Source: Aurelia coerulea (taxonomy: Eukaryota; Cnidaria; Scyphozoa; Semaeostomeae; Ulmaridae). From it: DNA of 64,000 nucleotides. Below, in pieces: positions 27,401-36,400 of this stretch. Under the pieces are notes generated by a model that was not told the origin of the DNA, searched no databases, and saw only the letters and a list, made by a program, of their open reading frames with translations. The position numbers and the translations under genes were made by a program. The DNA lies in assembly GCA_039566865.1 (NCBI GenBank), contig CM076955.1:15025501-15089500 (forward strand), read 5' to 3'. How positions within the stretch are numbered: the first letter of the stretch is position 1; every line of letters starts with the position of its first letter.

Positions 27401-30400
27401 TCAACAGAGCATAGCATCACTTTGTGGAAGCTAGGAATCTTCTGTTAACAACAGCAAAGCTTTGATAGTTTCACATTTTCGAAATCGAGCCTTATCCGGA
27501 AGGCGTTCATGCTAGAAAAGAAGTATATCATATTTTACAAAGATTGATCGCAGTCCACAGTAGTTTATTTAGCTTCATGTAATTACAAGTAACCACTGTG
27601 TTTTGCCTTGCTCACAAAAGTTGATCGAAATTTGTTGCGCAAATATTGGGTGCTGAAGCTTGATCCCCTTTAAAATTGCATTTCAGAAGGAAAACATTTC
27701 TGCACAGAGCTCGACTTCAGCTGTCTTATGCTACTGGATGCAACAATATTTGCTATGTGGGGACTCAATAATGCCGCTTCGCGTCAGCGTCACAAAATTA
27801 GTCTTGCAAGACCTTAGACCGATTTTAATTTTTTTTACTTGATCAATCAACAGGAAGAACCACCAACGCCAACTCGACAGCTTACAGCAAGCTCTGGACA
27901 TCGAGCAAAAAGCTAAGACTGAGCAAAGCAGGCAGAAGAAGAAGGCTGAATCAGACTTTGCTGAACTCGAATCCCAAATCGACACTGCTAACAGAGTCAA
28001 TGGTGAGCAAGCGAAAACTGTCAAGAAATTGCAACAACAGATCAAAGAACTTCAATCTATGCTGGACGACGAACAAAGAGCGCGTGAAGATGGTCGTGAC
28101 GTCACTGCTCGCTCTGAAAGACGATGCAACGATTTGGCACAAGAGCTTGATGAACTCAAGATGGCTTTCGAACAGGTAGGAAATATGGTGGTTGTTATTT
28201 TCTGATTTTGATGCAATTTTTTTCACCTAGCTACTACATATAATGCACTCGCTGATCTAAATCCTAGATTTACATGAATAAACAAAGCTATAATAAAAAT
28301 GAAATTTTATGATCTAAGAAACCCTGTTTTACGCATTATCATTCTATTTTTACGTATTTATACATAAGATACTTTTAATACAGTGGCATTAAATCATTTG
28401 AAGGTGCAGGGCATGTTTTAACCATTTTTCAAATCGGCAAGCATGACATTGACACTCAGGTCCTCCCCAGCTTTTAATCAATCGTTTGAAAATAGTCTCG
28501 GCGTTTTGAAATTATTTGAAAATCCACGGCTATTTCAAATCAAAAGCGATGTGTAGCTATTTGATACAAAAGTTACTTGATTGGGCCTGTAATGGTCTAA
28601 ATCAAATGGATAGATTAATTTCGCCCTTTCACTCATGGAGGGTTCATAAAGACAAACAAAATTACATGATATATTTCAGGAGGGAAAGCCTTGTTTACTT
28701 GATATGGACATTTACAATGAACTTCAACGAACGTTACAATGAACGTTAAACGTTGCAAAGGTGCCCAATTGCAAGAAATTAATTTCACTAAAATTGATCA
28801 ATGCATTTCAAAGTTATTGATAATTTTGTCTGTAAGCTTCTTCTGAGATCTTGAACATTTAGATAAAATAATATTGCTTTTTGACGATTTCATTCTAGTG
28901 ATTGTATTTGGTTAACGGGAATAGACACAGCTATACCTCGTAGACGCTATAAATAGGTAAAGAAGACCCCTGTGCGCCCATTGTTTCTTTAGCTACACAA
29001 TGAAGCTGCATGTTTCAAGGTTGTCAAGTACAATAGATTAAATTTCCATCTTGGCCTGGGCCAGCTTTTTAACTAAGTTGATTCCCTTTAAGACCAGAGA
29101 ACTGAAAAGATCGTTTAGATTTCTAAATATTTCTGTTGCTTTTCAGGTGGAACGTTCTCGCAAGTTAGCAGAGAACGAACGGAACGAAAACAACGATCGC
29201 GTACACGAGCTTTCATCGCAAGTCCAGTCATTACAGAACGCTAAGAGAAAGGTTGAAGGTGACTTCCACTCTATACAAGAAGAGATCGAAGAACTGGAGA
29301 ACGAAGCGAGAGCAGCAGAGGATAGAGCGAACAAGGCACTTGCTGAGGTAAACATTTAGCTTGTTTTGAAAGTCTAATTACTTTAGAAATTTTCTGAAAG
29401 TTTGATTTATAAGAAACAAAACCAAAATAATGGAATGCTGTTGAAACAAGCACCAAATGTTAGTCGTGCAAAAGGTATTCTGGATTTCATTTTGTGCTGT
29501 TGCGTCAAATATAGATTTGATTGAATCCTAATTGTCGCTCTCTGGCTATGAGCGATAGGACACTACAACAAGTGTGTATCACTGTGAACATTTTATCAGT
29601 AGCGAGCCGTCTTAACCAATTGTTTTGTGTGTGTTTTTAACTTATTTTTACTTTGAAGTGAGCCACCTTATCGCTGTTTCATGATTTTGAAATTTTCAGT
29701 AGTGAGCCACCCAAGTATAGATCCACCTTAAGCATAATTTAAGCAATTATTGATATTCGTCAAGGAAGTCCGTTTTACGAAATACGCTTACCTTTTTCAC
29801 TGGTTTCCTATATCATATTACTTGGAAGCTACTTTGAGTAATTTTTAAATATTAGAAGGCATCAAAAACTTCTTGACATGTCTACGAGGGCAAAGGAAGT
29901 GCACATGAAGATTTTTATGAAAGTCGTAAGAAACTCTGAATACTCAAATTTGATTTTTTAAAGAAATTTTCAGTGCTGGCTCAAATTCTTGGTTTCTCGT
30001 GAGAAAATAAGTGTATTCTAATTATAAATGGCTGCAAACGACAATTATAAAGAAAGAAATCAATTTCCTACTCAAAGTTTCAAATTCATTTTTCAATATG
30101 TGAATGTTATATTCTCTCATCAGGTTGCGCGAATGCAAGCAGAACTTGCAGCGGCACAAGATGCAGTATCTGGAGCTGAGAAGAGCAAATCCAACTTTGA
30201 AAGACAACTTCGTGACATGCAAGGTCGTCTTGAAGAAGCGGAAGCAGCGGGAGGAAAGAACCTCAAAAACCAAATCAGAAAACTTGAACAACGAGTGAGT
30301 TGTTATTTTTATTATATTCAGGCTAGTTTGGCCGAAAACTGGAAACATGGAAAATCTTTCCTGAATATTGAAAGAAAGTTAAATTTTCATCTTAAAAGTG

Positions 30401-33400
30401 TTAACATAGAATTCAGTTCGTCGCTTGCCATGAGGAAATCTCTAAATATAAGGCTTATCCCTAAATAGCTTTGAATGAAATGAATTCATCATAGTTGTGC
30501 TTTTTGTTTGATGAAGGCTATGCAGATAATGCAAGACTTCCTTATCTAGGATAATAGAAGAATTCATGAATTGTTAGCAAAAAAAATAATGGAAAGGTAC
30601 CAACCATAGTTAAATTGGCCCAGCCATGATTCTATAAATAGCTAATTGACTTTGAAGCTCTCGAATCTGGCATAAGCAAAGTTTAGCCAAAGAAACAATA
30701 TCTGAAGGCAGGAAAACCGCAAAACAACGCGAAAGCAAAGATAATCATTTTTAGAATAAATATTGATCATATATACGAGCTGATATTGTGCCTCGGCATA
30801 TGAGGCTTCTTCAGAGCTAAACAGAAAAACAGTGTTGCTTGTAGATGCGTTCTTGGGATATTTGCAGGCAATTACATTTGACCACATATTTTCTCTTTAA
30901 TTGTTAAAGGTCGTATTACTCATCATCTAGTGTATTCCCTCTAGGAATTCTAAAACTCAAATGCTGTTGCTGTCAGATCGATAAATTAGTTATTTCGTTT
31001 CCTTACTAGTGCCGTGATCTCGAGGCAAGTCTGGATGACGAGGCAAGGAAGAATACAGAGAACATCAAGAACCAACGTCGCTCAGAAAAGAAATACAAAG
31101 ATTTGCAATTCCAAATGGAAGAAGATCATAAGAACGCAGAACGCTCTCAAGAGCAAGTTGATAAACTCAACGCAAGGGTTAAGAAGATGAAGACACAACT
31201 TGATGACGCTGTAAGTTCTATTGATCAATTGTTAAGTTATGAGTGATCAATGGTCAATGATCAGTGATCAATCATCAAATTTAGGAGTGCAGTACTCAGG
31301 CATAAAGCCATATGATTTAATGATAGGTGATTAGACATCGCAGTTGTGCTTGATTTTCAAAATTTCCTCTGCAAATCAATATAAATTTTCCTCCGCTGAC
31401 ACCTACAGGCTGAAACATAACTGCGGTGCCTTGCTACCTATGCCTTGATCATGCTTGGTGGGTAACAAATGCCAAGTATATGAAGACTGCAGTTGTTTTT
31501 ATCTGTGATTGATTGGAAGCAGTCAGGATTATTGCAATAGGGAGGTTTAACTTTAATTTAAAAATTTGTGACCAATATTTAAAATTTGAGCAGACAGCCT
31601 AAAAGCTGACATTAAAAGTGCTTCCTGCATCCAAGGAACAAGAGGTCTTATCCAGAAGACAACGAGAAAGAGAATTGCATTTGAAAGGAACTTCTCTTGT
31701 TATTTAATTATCACTTGTTTTGAATTCATTGTGTTGATAATTTCTTCTTCTTCTTGCAGTTTACATATTTTCTTATTAACAAGAGAACCAGTATCATAAA
31801 ATTTTCATGAAATATCAATATTTTACTAGTCCGCCAACAATTTCAAGGTTTTCAATCTATGATTTTTCAAATAGGTGGGTACATTTTCCTCGTGCCGTAA
31901 CTTCTTCTTTGAGATTCGGGTATTTATTAATTTTATTCATCTTTGCCAATTTGCAGGAAAGTGCAGCTCAACAAAACCTTGCCAAAGCCAAGAAGGCACA
32001 AATGGAAGCAGAAGATGCAGAGGAACGCGCCGAGGCAGCCGAACAAGCCTTGCAGAAGGCACGTGCACGGGCTAGAGCAGGAGCAAGCTCTGGAACAGCA
32101 ACCGGATTAAGGGTAAGAATTTTGAAATGATTTTCAAATGATAGTTTCTTTTCAGTGTCGCTTGATAGCTTCTAAGCGCACGATTTCTTATATAGGCTGT
32201 CCCAAACAATTTTCGATGCTTGATTTAATATTACAAAATATCGATACAATGAACAGGCTCCATGGTAACATTGAACATGACTGCAAATGCCATTAGGAAG
32301 CCCCTGGTTTCAGATTTTACACAGACTTGATCTTCAAAAGCTTGTAGCTCCCTGAAGTTTCCGCGGATTTGCAAGAATCTGGCGTCTAAAGTTAATTGTA
32401 GATATCATGGACAGTGGCATCTTACCATGGAGCCTGTTTATTTCATCAATATTTTGTAAATTTGATTAAACGTGGAACAATATTTAGGACACCTGCAGGA
32501 GATGCATTTAGTGACGGATGACGCAAAAAAGTGAAACTCCTTGAAACTCCTTGAAACTCCTTGTTTATAGGTCCTTGATTGATAACAGCAAATTGTTTGC
32601 TGAACAAGTTTAACCTGTATAAATATGATATTATTATTATTATTATTCTTTGAAAATCGTCAGAATTTGATTGTATTACCAATAATGAAATTTCTTGATG
32701 TACATAGTGCCAATAATCAAATTGTATTTAGACACATTTCAAAGTCTTGAAATGGCTTTGAATTTGCTTTAATTGTGCTCTTACTTGCTACCTGGTTTTG
32801 AAGCATACTGTGCATTCACAAGACAGATATCAAATTGAATTTTTATCCCGAAGCAAGACTCGGATTTGGTGCTTGTTGCTTAGACAAAGCTCTGATATCT
32901 TATAGACTCGAACTTTCATATGAAATCACAAGATATAGTCTTTTGGCTGAAATACTTTGTGAAAATATCAATGTTCACAATATGGTTTCATTCCAAAATT
33001 TCATCATCTCTCTGTTGCAGAAATAGAATAACAATCATCCCTGAAATTTATTTGGTCCTGAGAGAGATGTAACTGCAACTACACACGAAAATGAAATTTA
33101 AAAATCAGTTTCAGAATATTATCTTAGAGATTTTCAAAGAGTTTCACTTTTTATTGGGTCATTCATTGGGCCGTAGTTCATCCCAAGTTTTTGTCATGCA
33201 GTATCCTAGATTATGCAGTAAAACTTTTGTAAACCTTAGTAAACTGAGTTTTCTAATAATTTGAAAACGGACTATGCGAGTAAATTTTGTCAGAATCTAC
33301 CACTAACTTCTGAAAAGCTAGGTTTTATAGATTGTAGCCTTGGGGCCTGATTATATGAGTAGGGCTGACCCTGTCATCCGAGGTGGACGATTTTAGGAGA

Positions 33401-36400
33401 GATCCCTTTGTCCGTAGGAGACATTTGATCAATTTGAAACGTATGGTAAGTGGGTCAGGCTGGCAGCTTGGAATTCACTTCTGCGTGCTGCTCCTGTTCG
33501 AAGGGAAAGTATAATGACGTTTTGATTATGAAATCACTTGGCGGGGCTAAGAACAAAGCTGGCTTTCCAAGATTTTAACTACGCATGCACAAAGCCGCCA
33601 TATTGCTAAAGATTTGATTCTTTTCGCCGAAATTGCTTCGCAGGCCCGGGTGCATTGCTCCTATAATCTCACGCTACATGTTACCTCTCTTTACAGAGGC
33701 AGCCCCGTTAGCAGGCTAGCCCTGTTCATGCAATCAGGCCCATTATTCTTGTCGATCATAGCACTTAAAAGCTGTACTGAACCTTCCGCTCCCGTAGGCC
33801 ATTCACGAAATTGTTTGCGAGACTACAAGATAAAAAGTTTTGTTTGACTTACGAAAGAGGTCTGTACCTCTATTCACTGAACAACCATTTTTGTTTCCTT
33901 CATTTTTCATTGGTATTTTCAACATTTCACTAAAAAACAATGTTTTCTTTCCTTTTTCATTAGTATTTTCAACATTGGCGTGATTATTACCCATCGTATT
34001 ACAACAGAACTTACAACACTTATTATACAGAAAACACTCGATCGCTTTATACTAGTTCAGCAGGCCCGTCGACGATAGAACGACCGCCTCGTGAGTCAAC
34101 TAGGCTGGATGGAAGTTATGAATATTACGAATATAGGGAATGTGACAGATGTAGGGATTTATACCAACATACTGCAGTTTGACAGAGAGAACAAGACATT
34201 ATGGTAGTAGGTAGTATCAAGTCAGCTTTACATATAGTTTGTATACAGTCGAGGTATCGTTTTATGTTTGTTCGCGGTCTCTGGTCGTTGGAAGCTCCTC
34301 CTCGAGGAACTATCACGACACTGTCAAAGATTGAAGAGCAATAATGGCAAATTTTGAAACGATAAGGCATCAGTTACTTTTCATTAAAACGCTAATTTAA
34401 AGCAATTAGCGTTTATGTCTTGTTCAATTCCTACCCTGACCACCCCCCCCTCCCCGCGGAGCCCGGGGGTCAATGAAAATTTTGTGCGCACATGTCCAGG
34501 GCCCGGGTAAATTTTTGCGATGAATGCCCGGGAGCTCGGCACTGAAAATATGCCATATTCTCAGTAACTGTATAATGCAAAAGCTTAAATGGAGCTCAAA
34601 TGCCCCGAGGCCGGGGGAAAATACACAGTTAAATACTCGGGGGTGGGGACAGTTTTATGCAAATACCCGGGGGTGTCCCGGGGGATGGTCAGTGTAGGAA
34701 TTGAACGAGACATTTCAGGCAAGGGGAATTCTCTCAAGCAATAAATTGAAAGAAACTAAGGCCTGAAAAGACGCCATGAAATCATATGGCCAACTGTCGC
34801 ATTGTGCATTGTGTGAGATGGTTTCTTTAGGAAGAGTATATATCAAAAGAAGAAGGATCAATCCAAACATTCATATTCATATACTGCAGAATCTGATCAG
34901 TATATGACGAAATAATTTCGCATGAATAGCTAGACAGTTGGCTTTGTGTGTTTTGGGGAATTTTCTTCAGCTTCAGTTGTTTGATTTTGTTGCTTGGGAG
35001 AGAGGATTCCCTGTTGCAAAATCCGTCTTTGCTGTGCACAACTGAAAAAAGCAACTTGCCTTGCCTTATTGGCCCTCTCCGACTTCGCGTACCAGTTGAG
35101 TTCCCACAAAAAACAACTTGGCTAAAAATGGAAATTTCGTCAAATTTTTTCAAGATTGGCACAGAGACTATTTTAGATGTGCTGATTATGAACATAAGTA
35201 ACTGTTACTGTTCTGTTAGATTTGTGACAACGAAAATTCCTGACAAACGCTGAAATCATTCAAATACTTTCACATCTGAAATCAATTTTAGAGGAACTTT
35301 ACGAGCTTTTCGATAGACTGCAAAGCTGAATGACCAAAAATCGTGGGATTCACCAGTGCAGTAATAAGCCATAAATAAGAGCCAATTGTGTAAGTACCGG
35401 ACGACAGATTTTCTTAAAAAAATGTTACCCACGCAATTAAGAATAATCCTGACTCTATTTTAAATACTTTTTTGTATTCATTTTGATATCTAAGATGGTT
35501 GACCTTTAGCAGAAGCTGATTTGCAAGGGCCTCTGTGATAAGTCATCATATTTCATATTAAGCCATTCACTTCATGCCTGTTTCACTTCTCTGGCTTTAT
35601 CGATCAAGACCAAGAACGAATCGAGAACGAATAACTAACATTCTCCGCTAAATAGAAACCTATCCGATGCTGCTTAAGATATATGGTTCTTATTTGCGAG
35701 TTATTACTGTAAACATTCAGGCAAAGGTGCTCTTCAATTTTTGCGCCTTTTTTAAGGTTTGAGTGGTTTTGTGACAGTATCTCTCCCAAAAAAGTTTACG
35801 AATCAAGACAGTCCATGTGAGAAAGTATTAAATCAAAACTCAAAACGACTTTTTCACTTGCAGATTTACTGGTTTATTTCTCCTTGTTACATTTTCGAAC
35901 TGCAGATTATTTTTTCTATTAATATACACATTAGTTCTGATCGATCTGTATTTCAGTTTTAGTTGGTGTTTATATAGTTAACTAGAACATATGCAGATTA
36001 GACACACTAAGGTGGAGTTGGGCAACGTGGATCAAAGTTGGACAAAATTGGTCACTCTAGAATTTAAAAAATGTGTCCTTGTTTGTAAAGTTGGGGATTT
36101 CTCAATGAACAAAAGTTTCTTCGTTAATGACAGAAATTTATTTCTCACTTGGACCAAAATAACAGTAAAATCCATGATTTGTCAGTGACCACCTATTTCG
36201 TCCAACTCTGAGCCCTTCCGCATGCATCATTTCTAAGTGTTATACAACATCGTCCGAGCATAGGCTTCGACTCTTTGCAAAACTAAACTTAAACTTGTAA
36301 AATGTTACTGGGTTTTTCTGTCAAATGAATTGCTAGAAGCGAACTACCGGGTGCGCCAAAATAAACTATGCACGTTTGGCAGGCCACAATGAATCTTACA